Part shown: piece by piece, positions 7,478 to 15,452 of the stretch
How positions within the stretch are numbered: the stretch's first letter is position 1
Layout: the number at the start of each line of letters is the position of its first letter
Assembly (NCBI GenBank): GCA_039636785.1
Contig: CP144169.1
Coordinates: 1,178,001 to 1,242,000, forward strand
DNA: 64,000 nucleotides
Reading direction: 5' to 3'
From: Micrococcaceae bacterium Sec5.7
GTDB taxonomy: Bacteria; Actinomycetota; Actinomycetes; Actinomycetales; Micrococcaceae
Position numbers and translations under genes: made by a program
The notes under the pieces: model-generated
What the model saw: only the letters and a program-made list of their open reading frames with translations
The model's database searches: none
Told to the model about the DNA's origin: nothing

Positions 7478-8671
7478 ATGACCCCCGCTCATCCTCCCGC
7501 CCCTCCAGACTCACACTGGCCCCTTGGCCGGATAGACGCCGTAGTTCACCTCAGTTTTGCGGTCCTTATGGTGGCGTCCGTGGTGCGGTACGTGATGCGG
7601 CACAGCCCCGCGGACAACGTCTGGATCCTGGCCCTGGCTGCGGCCGTCTGCGCGCTGTATTCCGTCATAGCCGTTCGGGCCCGCCGCCGGCGTCCGTGGG
7701 TGTTGTGGATGTTTGCGCTCGTGACGCTGTGGGCCGTGCTGGTGACCGTCGCGCCGAGCTTCGCCTGGTGTTCCTTCGCCGTGTTCTTCCTGTGCCGCTC
7801 GGCTTTCAGGGGTTGGGTGGCGTATCTGGCGGGCGGCGCGACGGCGGCGGCCACCGCCGTCGGGCTCTTCCGCCTGAGCGGGTCCTCGGACATTGCCATG
7901 TTGCTTGGGCCGCTGGCAGTGGCAGCGCTGTTGACGCTGATCTACGACCGCATTGAGAACGACGCCGCTGTGCAGCTTGCGCTTCACGCGGAAGTTTCCA
8001 GCGCGCAGGGCCGGCTGGCGGCAAGTGAGCGCGAGGCCGGCGGTGCCGCCGAGCGCGAGCGCGTTTCGCGCGAAATCCACGACACCGTAACGCAGGGCCT
8101 GGCCAGCAGCCTGCTCCTGCTTGAGGCGGCAAACCGCTCCTGGCCGAGCCCTGCTTCGCGGGAAGATGTCCGGCTTGCCAGCGGCCTGCTCCGCCAGAAC
8201 CTGTCCGATACCCGCAGCCTGGTCCACGATCTGGCCTCGCCCGGGCTTGACTCAGTGCCGTTGGCCGAAGCGTTGCAGCAGACAGCGTCTATGTACATCC
8301 CCGAGGTCCGGCTGCAGGTTACCGGTGAGCCGCGGACCGTCCCCGCGGACGTGCGTCATGCCTTGATCCGGGTCATGCAAAGTGCGGCGGCCAATATCAG
8401 GCTGCATGCTGCGGCTGCCCATTCCACCGTGACGCTGGGCTATCTGCCCGGCGTCGTCACGCTGGATGTTTACGACGACGGCCGCGGCTTTGATGCCTCG
8501 GCCGTGGCGCCGCCGTCGGAAGCCGGTGGATACGGCCTGCGCGCCATGCGCCAGCGCGTGGAACAGCTGGACGGCGTATTGTCGGTGGAAAGCACCCCCG
8601 GCGAAGGGACCATCGTGGCGGCTCAGCTGCCCACCCACCGTCATGCCGCCGATGGGGAGGATCCGGAATGA
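7478..8671 (+). CDS. Sensor histidine kinase, NarL/SenS-like
   Basis: A 397-residue kinase. About five hydrophobic segments occupy residues 20-165 with only short loops, followed by a linker helix, the HisKA_3 phospho-acceptor box SREIHDTVTQGLASS (His near residue 199) and an HATPase domain (N-box QSAAANIRLHA, D-box DDGRGF, GYGLRAMRQRV). The N-box keeps its asparagine but is unusual in sequence. SenS of Streptomyces has a similar multi-span sensor and detects extracellular HbpS; an HbpS-like gene is divergent here. It overlaps its response regulator by four bases. The ribosome site is weak. Confidence 0.9.
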   Translation: MTPAHPPAPPDSHWPLGRIDAVVHLSFAVLMVASVVRYVMRHSPADNVWILALAAAVCALYSVIAVRARRRRPWVLWMFALVTLWAVLVTVAPSFAWCSFAVFFLCRSAFRGWVAYLAGGATAAATAVGLFRLSGSSDIAMLLGPLAVAALLTLIYDRIENDAAVQLALHAEVSSAQGRLAASEREAGGAAERERVSREIHDTVTQGLASSLLLLEAANRSWPSPASREDVRLASGLLRQNLSDTRSLVHDLASPGLDSVPLAEALQQTASMYIPEVRLQVTGEPRTVPADVRHALIRVMQSAAANIRLHAAAAHSTVTLGYLPGVVTLDVYDDGRGFDASAVAPPSEAGGYGLRAMRQRVEQLDGVLSVESTPGEGTIVAAQLPTHRHAADGEDPE

Positions 8672-9294
8672 GCGCCATTTCCGTGCTGCTGGTGGACGAT
8701 CACCTGGTGGTCCGCAGCGGGCTTAAGGCGCTCCTGGGCACCCAGCCTGACATCGACGTCGTGGCCGAGGCAGCTACCGGCGAGGAGGCACTGCGCGAGG
8801 TGGAGCAGCGCTCCCCCGACGTAGTGATCATGGACCTTGCCATGGGTCCCGGGATGGATGGCATCGAGGCGATCAAGCAGCTGCGCCGGCGCAACAACAA
8901 ACAGGCCATTCTGGTGTTCACCACCTATGATTCCGATGCCGATATTGTCCGGGTCGTGGACGCCGGGGCCATGGGGTACTTGCTCAAGGACGCGACGCCG
9001 GAGGAGATATTCTCCGCCGTCCGCGGTGCTGTCCAGGGCAGGAGTGTGATGAGTGCCCCGGTGGCGTCCCGGCTGTTCCAGCAGCTGCGCAACCCAGAAG
9101 AGGTGCTGACGCCGCGGGAGGCCGAATTGCTGAGCCTCCTGACCGAGGGGCTCAGCAACCGGGAGCTCGGCCAGCGGCTTTTCATCTCCGAGGCCACGGT
9201 CAAGACGCATCTGGCGCACATCTACGCCAAGCTGGGCGTGGAAACCCGGGCCGCAGCGATCGCAACCGCGATACGCCGCGAGGGGATGCGCTAG
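8668..9294 (+). CDS. LuxR/NarL-family response regulator, SenR-like
   Basis: A 208-residue two-domain regulator. The receiver domain has DDH near residue 10, the phospho-acceptor Asp in VVIMDLAMGPG (about residue 54) and the conserved Lys in YLLKDAT. The C-terminal GerE helix-turn-helix starts at LTPREAELLSLLTEGLSNRE and includes SEATVKTHLAHIYAKLG. ATGA overlap couples it to the kinase gene. A strong hairpin follows the stop. By analogy with SenR it should control the divergent haem-binding protein and antioxidant genes; the targets are inferred. Confidence 0.92.
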   Translation: MSAISVLLVDDHLVVRSGLKALLGTQPDIDVVAEAATGEEALREVEQRSPDVVIMDLAMGPGMDGIEAIKQLRRRNNKQAILVFTTYDSDADIVRVVDAGAMGYLLKDATPEEIFSAVRGAVQGRSVMSAPVASRLFQQLRNPEEVLTPREAELLSLLTEGLSNRELGQRLFISEATVKTHLAHIYAKLGVETRAAAIATAIRREGMR

Positions 9295-9306
9295 CAGGCC
9301 GGTGCC

Positions 9307-9338
9307 GGAGATGCCCGGACGGGCGGGCCGGCATCTCC
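9307..9338. terminator. Hairpin after response regulator gene
   Basis: GGAGATGCC (9307-9315) pairs perfectly with GGCATCTCC (9330-9338) around a 14-base GC-rich loop, 13 bases after the regulator stop. No T-run follows, as is common in high-GC actinobacteria. It also lies just upstream of the alcohol dehydrogenase reading frame and so may isolate that gene from the operon. Confidence 0.55.
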
Positions 9339-9415
9339 CACCGAGAGGTTGAAACGGCCCCGGAGACATCAAGGTCGAAGACCGGGATTACCCCACCATC
9401 CAGCTGCCGGCTGAT

Positions 9416-10390
9416 GTGGTGGTCAAGGTCACCGCGTCCTGCGTCTGCGGTTCGGATTTGTGGCCGTACCGGGGCGTGAAACCGACGCACAAGCCGTCCG
9501 CCATCGGGCATGAATTCATTGGTGTGGTCGAAAGCACCGGCGCTGATGTGACGGCCCTGGCCGTGGGTGATTTTGTGATTGCCCCGTTTGTGGTCAGCTG
9601 CGGCGAGTGCCCGCAGTGTAAGAACGGTGTCACCGTTGCCTGCGATTATCTGGCTGGCTGGGGCGGCAAGGACGACGCCGGCCTGCCGATCGACGGCGGC
9701 CAGGGCCAGGCCGTCCGCGTGCCACGTGCGGAGAGCACACTGGTCAAGGTTCCGGGGATCATCGACCCGGACCTTGCACTGCGGGCCAGCCTCCTGACTC
9801 TTTCCGATGTCATGGCCACCGGCCACCACGCAGCCCTGGGCGCCAAGGTATCCGCGGGCCGGACCGTGGTTGTTGTGGGCGACGGCGCCGTGGGTCTTTG
9901 CGGTGTGTTGGCAGCCAAGCGGCTCGGAGCCGAGCGGATCATCGCCATGTCCCGCCACGCTGACCGCCAGGCCATTGCCAGGGAATTCGGGGCAACGGAC
10001 ATAGTGGAAGAACGCGGCGACGACGGCGTGGCCAAGGTCCGCGAGCTGCTGGGCGGGGTGCTTGCTGACTCAGTACTGGAGTGCGTGGGGACCAAGGAAT
10101 CCATGGAGCAGGCCTTGCATTGTGTCCGGCCGGGCGGTGCGCTTGGCTTTGTGGGCGTCCCCACCGGCGGCGCAGAGATCCCGCTGCGCTACCTCTTTGA
10201 GACCAACATTTCGGTTGCGGGCGGGATGGCTCCGGCACGGACGTACATCCCGGAGCTGCTGGCGGATGTACTTGCCGGCACCATCAATCCCGGCAAGGTG
10301 TTTGACGTGGAAATGCCGCTCGAAGAGGCAGCCGAGGCTTACAAAGCCATGGATGAACGCCGGGCCATCAAGGTGCTGCTCACACCGTAG
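9416..10390 (+). CDS. Zinc-dependent alcohol dehydrogenase, 5' end incomplete
   Basis: A medium-chain zinc alcohol dehydrogenase. [12 protein letters not shown] holds the first catalytic zinc cysteine, GHEFIGVVE the catalytic histidine/glutamate, and [17 protein letters not shown] the NAD Rossmann loop; the structural-zinc region keeps [16 protein letters not shown]. The first possible start is GTG 9416, yet homology continues upstream in frame to 9353 (NGPGDIKVEDRDYP), where a TGA at 9350 blocks it before any start codon. The enzyme would lack about 20-28 N-terminal residues. Either the gene is damaged or the sequence has a small error. Substrate unknown. Confidence 0.7.
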   Translation: MVVKVTASCVCGSDLWPYRGVKPTHKPSAIGHEFIGVVESTGADVTALAVGDFVIAPFVVSCGECPQCKNGVTVACDYLAGWGGKDDAGLPIDGGQGQAVRVPRAESTLVKVPGIIDPDLALRASLLTLSDVMATGHHAALGAKVSAGRTVVVVGDGAVGLCGVLAAKRLGAERIIAMSRHADRQAIAREFGATDIVEERGDDGVAKVRELLGGVLADSVLECVGTKESMEQALHCVRPGGALGFVGVPTGGAEIPLRYLFETNISVAGGMAPARTYIPELLADVLAGTINPGKVFDVEMPLEEAAEAYKAMDERRAIKVLLTP

Positions 10391-10462
10391 CGTTAAGACT
10401 CTTTGCCGCGTTTCCGAACCGCCCGACGCCGCAGGCTGTCAGACCGATTATTACCGCACCCA

Positions 10463-10491
10463 TTGCACCCCCGGCGCGCCCCGCCTACGTT
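10463..10491 (+). promoter_or_regulatory. Promoter of cold-shock gene
   Basis: TTGCAC (10463-10468), a 17-base spacer and TACGTT (10486-10491) resemble a housekeeping sigma-70 promoter. It would give a leader of about 70 bases before the cold-shock start codon, in keeping with the structured leaders of such mRNAs. Confidence 0.45.
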
Positions 10492-10566
10492 TGTGTAAGC
10501 GGAAGACAGTCTCCGCACCCTGCGTGCCGTAGAAAGCAGGCAGGGAAGGTTGTAGAGGAAGCAGCA

Positions 10567-10770
10567 ATGGCAACAGGCACAGTTAAATGGTTCAACTCCG
10601 AGAAGGGCTTCGGCTTTATTGCCCCCGACGACGGTTCCGCAGACGTTTTCGCTCATTACTCGGCAATTGCCAGCAGCGGCTACCGCTCCCTGGAAGAGAA
10701 TCAGAAAGTCGAATTCGATGTGACCGCGGGTCCGAAGGGCCCGCAGGCAGAGAACATTCGTCCGCTCTGA
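10567..10770 (+). CDS. Cold-shock protein
   Basis: A 67-residue single OB-fold protein. [15 protein letters not shown] carries RNP1 (KGFGFI) and DVFAHYSAI carries RNP2 in slightly altered form; the usual length of CspA proteins is 65-70. It binds single-stranded RNA/DNA as a chaperone in the cytoplasm. AGAGGAAGCAGCA precedes the ATG. It stands alone between the alcohol dehydrogenase and a convergent GntR gene, ending at a strong hairpin. Whether it is cold-induced cannot be told from the sequence. Confidence 0.95.
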   Translation: MATGTVKWFNSEKGFGFIAPDDGSADVFAHYSAIASSGYRSLEENQKVEFDVTAGPKGPQAENIRPL

Positions 10771-10780
10771 CGGCTTTATG

Positions 10781-10815
10781 ACTGCCCGGGCCGGGCTCAG
10801 TCCGGCCCGGGCAGT
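10781..10815. terminator. Bidirectional terminator between convergent genes
   Basis: ACTGCCCGGGCCGG (10781-10794) and CCGGCCCGGGCAGT (10802-10815) form a perfect 14-bp stem with a 7-base loop. It begins 10 bases after the cold-shock stop and touches the GntR stop codon, so it likely serves both convergent genes. Confidence 0.85.
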
Positions 10816-11532
10816 TCACGCGAGGAACCCGCGAAGCAGCGACGCCGTGCCCTCGAGGTGCTCGATGGTTACCTGCTCTGCCGTCACGGCATCCCCGCGG
10901 AGGATGGCATCGGCAATGTCAGCATGTTGTTCGTTGGCGTGCTCAAGGTTTGTACCCAACAGTGGGATGCGGTCAAGCAGTTCGTTGAGCCTGGCGCGGC
11001 TCTCCGCCACGGCGCCGACGAGGCTCGGGGATCCCGTGAGTTCGGCGATGGCAATGTGAAACCGTGCATCCCTGGGCCGGTACGTGTCGTTGGATGCGTT
11101 GCGCACCTCAGAAAGACATCCCTGCAAGTGACCGCGCGCGGCCGCTGACAGATCGGATTTTGCCGCCAAGGCACTCACGGCGGGCTCGATTATTCCGCGG
11201 AACAGCAGCACATCCTGGACTTCCGCCGGGTCCAGCGGCCGCAGATCCTGCTTCGGATTCACTGATGTGCCGGAGACATACGTGCCGCCGTAGCGTCCGC
11301 GCTGCACCTCGAGGTAGCCCGCACTCTGCAGTTCCCCCAGCGCATCACGCAGGGTGGCGCGCGAGACGCCCAGCCGCTCTGCCAGTTCGCGCTCAGGCGG
11401 CAGCTTTTCAGCCGGGGCAAAGATGCCGAGTTTGATCGTCTGCAGGATGTGCTCGATGGTTTCCTCGAACGCGTTTCCGCCCCGCACCGGACGCAGCATC
11501 GAGTAGGACTGGCCAAAGGTAGAGTCAGTCAC
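10816..11532 (-). CDS. FadR-type GntR transcriptional regulator
   Basis: A 238-residue GntR regulator of the FadR/FCD group. The winged helix includes LPPERELAERLGVSRATLRD and GYLEVQRGRYGGTYV; the C-terminal FCD domain has DARFHIAIAELTGS, whose Asp and His residues are part of the metal/ligand site. GTG 11532 is set by GGAGGCAACCCG. It diverges from an ethanolamine-type permease/gamma-glutamylation operon, with palindromes in between, so it most likely represses that operon in response to an amine or an intermediate. The effector is inferred. Confidence 0.88.
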   Translation of the reverse strand: MTDSTFGQSYSMLRPVRGGNAFEETIEHILQTIKLGIFAPAEKLPPERELAERLGVSRATLRDALGELQSAGYLEVQRGRYGGTYVSGTSVNPKQDLRPLDPAEVQDVLLFRGIIEPAVSALAAKSDLSAAARGHLQGCLSEVRNASNDTYRPRDARFHIAIAELTGSPSLVGAVAESRARLNELLDRIPLLGTNLEHANEQHADIADAILRGDAVTAEQVTIEHLEGTASLLRGFLA

Positions 11533-11711
11533 CGGGTTGCCTCCAGTTCGCTCAGGGCCCCGCAGAACACGGGTCACCGCTCCCCCAATACTACCTGCCA
11601 GTAACCGCAAAGGTCATGTAAGAAACCATTGATTACCCCAGTTTCGTCCGAAAAACGTTCTTTTAATTGGAAAACCCTTGACGAAACCCGAATGTCGTTC
11701 CAGACTTTCAA

Positions 11712-11737
11712 CCAAGCTCTTGGACTGAAAACAGTCC
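11712..11737. promoter_or_regulatory. Overlapping palindromes upstream of permease operon
   Basis: CCAAG-CT-CTTGG (11712-11723) is followed by the overlapping GGACTG-AAAA-CAGTCC (11722-11737); AAGATCTT lies at 11740-11747. They sit 43-68 bases before the permease start, downstream of a possible TTGACG -35 at 11678. They are the best candidates for the GntR operator. No experimental consensus is known to me for this regulator. Confidence 0.5.
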
Positions 11738-11779
11738 TTTAAGATCTTGGGCGACTCTCCTCTTAATTAAGGGACACTC

Positions 11780-13246
11780 ATGGAATCAGCGGACAAGGCA
11801 GTGAGCACGGCGAAATCCGGCGGCAGCAAGGCTGTCAGCGGTGAAGACGAGTACCTGCAGCATCGAAGCCTGAAGCGGGGGGCCGCCGGATGGGTCCTGC
11901 TTGCAGGCCTTGGCGTTGCCTACGTTATCTCCGGTGACTTTGCCGGCTGGAACCTTGGCCTTGCACAAGGCGGCTGGGGTGGCCTGCTGATTGCCTTCGT
12001 GCTGATGGCGGTCATGTACACGTGCATGGTCTTTGGACTTGCAGAACTCTCTTCAACGCTTCCGACGGCGGGCGCAGGCTATGCGTTCGCCCGCCGCGCC
12101 CTCGGACCGCTCGGAGGGTTCGCCACCGGCATTGCGGTGCTGATTGAGTACGCGGTGGCGCCGGCGGCCATTGCCACCTTCATCGGAGGGTACATCGAGG
12201 CACTGGGGCTGTTCGGCCTCACGAACTCCTGGCCCGTCTATCTGGTCACCTACGTGATTTTCATCTGGATCCACATCCGCGGAGTAGGCGAAGCGCTGAA
12301 GCTCATGTTCGGGATCACAGCAGTTGCAACCGTGGCGCTGCTGGCTGCCGCCATCGGTCTCTTGCCGAAGTTCGACCCCGCCAAGCTGTTCGACATTGTC
12401 CCCGACGGATCCCCTGCGTCCAGCGCGTTTCTTCCGATGGGCGTCGGCGGAGTACTCGCGGCGCTTGTCTACGGGATCTGGTTCTTCCTGGCTGTTGAAG
12501 GCGTTCCGCTGGCAGCCGAGGAAACGTCCAACCCAAAGAGGGACATGCCCAAGGGAATCATCGTGGCGGTCATCATTCTGGTGGTCTTCGGTGCACTGAT
12601 GCTGCTCCTGGTGCCCGGCGCGGCAGGGGCCCAGGCGATGAGCACCTCGGACAATCCATTGCCGGAGGCCCTCCGCCTCGCCTATGGCGGCAACACTTTC
12701 CTTGCAGACTTCATCAACTACGCAGGGCTCGCCGGCCTCGTGGCCAGTTTTTTCTCCATCATCTTCGCCTACTCACGGCAGCTCTTCGCGCTCTCCCGGG
12801 CGGGCTATCTCCCCCGCTGGCTTTCCCTCACCGGAAAACGCCGCACCCCGTACTGGGCGCTGATCGTCCCCGGCACCATCGGTTTCGTGCTTGCCGCCGC
12901 CACGCAGGACGGCGCACTGCTTATCAACATCGCGGTGTTCGGTGCAACTGTCTCCTATGTACTGCTGAACCTTTCCCACATTGTCCTGCGCATCAAGGAG
13001 CCGGAGCTGGAACGCGGCTACAGGACACCAGGCGGGATTGTCACAACGTCGATCGCCCTGGTCCTGTCCGCTGTGGCAGTGGCGGCAACGTTCGTCGTGG
13101 ACGTCTTTGCCGCGTCCATAACGGCAGCGATCTTCGCAGCCGCCCTCCTCTACTACTGGTTCTACAGCCGGCACCGGATCGTCGCCGGCGCCCCTGAGGA
13201 GGAATTTGCCCGGCTGGCACAGGCCGAAGCCGAACTCAAACTGTGA
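11780..13246 (+). CDS. eat: Ethanolamine/amine permease, APC superfamily
   Basis: A 488-residue permease with about 12 membrane segments. The N-terminal KRGAAGWVLLAGLGVAYV with ISGDFAGWNLGLAQGGWGG is the signature of the ethanolamine permease group of APC transporters; AVEGVPLAAEETSNPKRDMP is the family's conserved mid-protein loop. AAGGGACACTC precedes the ATG. It heads an operon with a glutamine-synthetase-like ligase, a gamma-glutamyl hydrolase, an aldehyde dehydrogenase and an SDR, so it probably imports the amine consumed there. Ethanolamine is the favoured substrate; a polyamine or GABA-like compound remains possible. Confidence 0.8.
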   Translation: MESADKAVSTAKSGGSKAVSGEDEYLQHRSLKRGAAGWVLLAGLGVAYVISGDFAGWNLGLAQGGWGGLLIAFVLMAVMYTCMVFGLAELSSTLPTAGAGYAFARRALGPLGGFATGIAVLIEYAVAPAAIATFIGGYIEALGLFGLTNSWPVYLVTYVIFIWIHIRGVGEALKLMFGITAVATVALLAAAIGLLPKFDPAKLFDIVPDGSPASSAFLPMGVGGVLAALVYGIWFFLAVEGVPLAAEETSNPKRDMPKGIIVAVIILVVFGALMLLLVPGAAGAQAMSTSDNPLPEALRLAYGGNTFLADFINYAGLAGLVASFFSIIFAYSRQLFALSRAGYLPRWLSLTGKRRTPYWALIVPGTIGFVLAAATQDGALLINIAVFGATVSYVLLNLSHIVLRIKEPELERGYRTPGGIVTTSIALVLSAVAVAATFVVDVFAASITAAIFAAALLYYWFYSRHRIVAGAPEEEFARLAQAEAELKL

Positions 13247-13300
13247 TCAGAACGAAAACTGCGGTCCCACCCATTGAAGAACCCACGTTGCGGAGCCATC

Positions 13301-14683
13301 ATGAATGATCAAAACACCAAGCCCGGCCAAAAAGGCCAGCTGAGCGTCGACGAACTGAGGGAACTGGTAGCCGCCGGCACCATAGACACGGTGGTCGTCG
13401 CCATCACGGACGCCCTGGGCAGGCTGCAGGGCAAGCGCTGCGGGGCACGCTCGTTCCTGGAGGACGTTCTGGACCACGGAGCGGAGGGCTGCAATTACCT
13501 CTTGGCGGTCGACGTCGAAATGAACACGGTGGACGGGTACGCCATGTCCTCCTGGGAAACCGGCTATGGCGACATGGTGATGCTCCCGGATATCTCAACG
13601 CTCCGCCTGGTCCCGTGGCTGGAAGGCACCGCACTGGTCCAGTGCGACGTGATGTGGACGGACAGGTCCCCCGTGGTTGCCTCACCCCGCCAGATCCTCC
13701 GTGCCCAGGTGGAGCGGCTTGAAAAGCTCGGCTACCGCGCCTTCGTGGGAACCGAACTGGAATTCCTGATGTTCGACGATTCCTACGGGCAGGCCTGGCA
13801 GAAGAACTACACCGGCCTGGCACCGTCCACGCAGTACAACGTGGACTACTCCCTGCTCGCCACCGCCCGGCTGGAGCCGGTCATCCGCTCCATCCGCACC
13901 AACATGGAAGCCGCCGGGCTGGTGGTGGAGTCCTCGAAGGGCGAGTGCAACCTGGGGCAGCAGGAGATCACGTTCCGTTTCGACGAGGCGCTGTCCGCCT
14001 GCGACAAGCACACGTTCTACAAGAACGGCGCGAAGGAAATTGCCGACCAGCACGGCAAGAGCATCACCTTCATGTCCAAATTCAATGAGCGCGAAGGCAA
14101 CTCCTGCCACATCCACTTCAGCCTCACGGACCTCGAAGGCAGGCCGGTCCTTCCCGGCGACGGAGAGCACGGCTTCAGCCCGGTCATGGAGCGCTTCGTG
14201 GCCGGCCAGCTGGCGGCCCTGCGGGAATTCGCCTATTTCCTGGCTCCCAACGTCAACTCCTACAAAAGGTTCGTGGAAGGCAGCTTCGCCCCCACCGCCG
14301 TCGCTTGGGGGCTCGACAACCGCAGCTGCGCTCTCCGCGTCGTTGGCCACGGCCGCGGACTCCGCACCGAAAACCGCGTGGGCGGCGGCGATCTCAACCC
14401 GTACCTGGCGGTTGCCGCCCTGATTGCCGCCGTCATTCACGGCCTGGAAAACGATCTTCCGCTGCCTGCCATCACCAAGGGCAACGCCTACGATTCGGAT
14501 GCACAGCGCCTGCCCACCAACCTCCGCGACGCCCGTGATCTGCTGGCGGACAGCAGCATCGCCCGCAAGGCGTTCGGCGACGACGTGGTGGACCACTACG
14601 TCCACGCTGCGGCCGTGGAGCTGAAGGCCTACGACAGCGCAATCACTGACTGGGAGCGCGTCCGTGGCTTCGAACGGCTCTGA
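13301..14683 (+). CDS. Gamma-glutamyl-amine synthetase, glutamine synthetase family
   Basis: A 460-residue glutamine-synthetase-like enzyme. Visible active-site motifs are ELEFLMFD (metal glutamates), ECNLGQQEITFRF, NSCHIHFSL (ATP/metal histidine), NSYKRFVEGSFAPTAVAWG and the Arg-rich NRSCALRVVGHGRGLRTENR. It has no adenylylation-type tyrosine loop of housekeeping GlnA that I can identify. Such proteins (PuuA, GlnA3, GlnA4) ligate glutamate to an amine with ATP. Streptomyces GlnA4 makes gamma-glutamylethanolamide. GGAG precedes ATG 13301. Neighbours (permease before, hydrolase after) support an amine ligase, not nitrogen assimilation. Confidence 0.85.
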   Translation: MNDQNTKPGQKGQLSVDELRELVAAGTIDTVVVAITDALGRLQGKRCGARSFLEDVLDHGAEGCNYLLAVDVEMNTVDGYAMSSWETGYGDMVMLPDISTLRLVPWLEGTALVQCDVMWTDRSPVVASPRQILRAQVERLEKLGYRAFVGTELEFLMFDDSYGQAWQKNYTGLAPSTQYNVDYSLLATARLEPVIRSIRTNMEAAGLVVESSKGECNLGQQEITFRFDEALSACDKHTFYKNGAKEIADQHGKSITFMSKFNEREGNSCHIHFSLTDLEGRPVLPGDGEHGFSPVMERFVAGQLAALREFAYFLAPNVNSYKRFVEGSFAPTAVAWGLDNRSCALRVVGHGRGLRTENRVGGGDLNPYLAVAALIAAVIHGLENDLPLPAITKGNAYDSDAQRLPTNLRDARDLLADSSIARKAFGDDVVDHYVHAAAVELKAYDSAITDWERVRGFERL

Positions 14684-15452
14684 GGCATACCGGCCCAGGA
14701 TCGCGCTGACCAGCTACTTCCAGGAAGCGTCCTGGGGCGTGTGGAATACGACGGCGGCCATCCTCCCCGGAACGTACGTCCAGGCCGTCGTCGCGGCCGG
14801 CGGAACGCCCATCCTCCTGCCGCCGGTAGGCACCGACGAGTCCGTCCTGGACCTCGTGGACGGGCTGGTCGTGGTGGGAGGTCCCGACGTCGACCCTTCC
14901 CTTTACGGGGCAGCGCCCCATCCGAAAACAGCGCCCCAGCCGCTGCGCGACTCGCACGACACGGTGCTCACGCGTGCCGCGATTGAGCGCGGGCTCCCGC
15001 TGTTCGCCATCTGCCGCGGCGCCCAGATCCTCAACGTGGCCCTGGGCGGCTCGCTGATCCAGCACGTTCCGGACGTCAACCCGGAGGCCAACTACCAGCC
15101 GGCTCCGGGCGTGTTCGGGGAAGCCGCGTTCAGCACCACGCCCGGCAGTCTGATCCAGGATCTGCTCGGGGATTCCGCCACTGCGCCCTGCTACCACCAC
15201 CAGGCGGTGGACGCCGTGCCGGAGGGCCTCCGCGTCACGGCCGGGTCTGACGACGGCACCGTCCAGGCGTTGGAAACCACCGACGGCGGATGGGTCCTTG
15301 GGGTCCAGTTCCACCCGGAACAGAACCCGGATGATCTGCGGCTGTTCCGCGGATTCGTGGAAGCCGCCGCCGGTTACCGCTCCGACCACGCCACCAATGC
15401 TGCCGCCGCTACCTCCAGCACCACCACCATGAAAGCGATGTCCCCCGCATGA
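14664..15452 (+). CDS. Gamma-glutamyl hydrolase, PuuD-like class I GATase
   Basis: A 262-residue class I glutamine amidotransferase-like hydrolase. GGPDVDPSLYG lies near residue 73, the nucleophile elbow AICRGAQILNVALGG carries the catalytic Cys, and GVQFHPEQNPD carries the His/Glu pair. PuuD releases glutamate from gamma-glutamyl carboxylates after the amine has been oxidised. The GTG start lies 20 bases inside the ligase gene with GGGAG upstream, so translation is coupled. A low-complexity Ala/Thr/Ser tail of about 25 residues extends past the usual end and overlaps the next gene. Confidence 0.85.
   Translation: MASNGSEAYRPRIALTSYFQEASWGVWNTTAAILPGTYVQAVVAAGGTPILLPPVGTDESVLDLVDGLVVVGGPDVDPSLYGAAPHPKTAPQPLRDSHDTVLTRAAIERGLPLFAICRGAQILNVALGGSLIQHVPDVNPEANYQPAPGVFGEAAFSTTPGSLIQDLLGDSATAPCYHHQAVDAVPEGLRVTAGSDDGTVQALETTDGGWVLGVQFHPEQNPDDLRLFRGFVEAAAGYRSDHATNAAAATSSTTTMKAMSPA

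Noticed and set aside
13301..14683. Housekeeping glutamine synthetase
   Set aside because: No nitrogen regulation genes nearby, start and motif spacing fit the amine-ligase branch, and it is sandwiched between a permease and a gamma-glutamyl hydrolase.
14664..15452. GMP synthase or anthranilate synthase subunit
   Set aside because: The Cys elbow and HPEQN motif fit the PuuD-type hydrolase group and the neighbours are amine catabolism genes.
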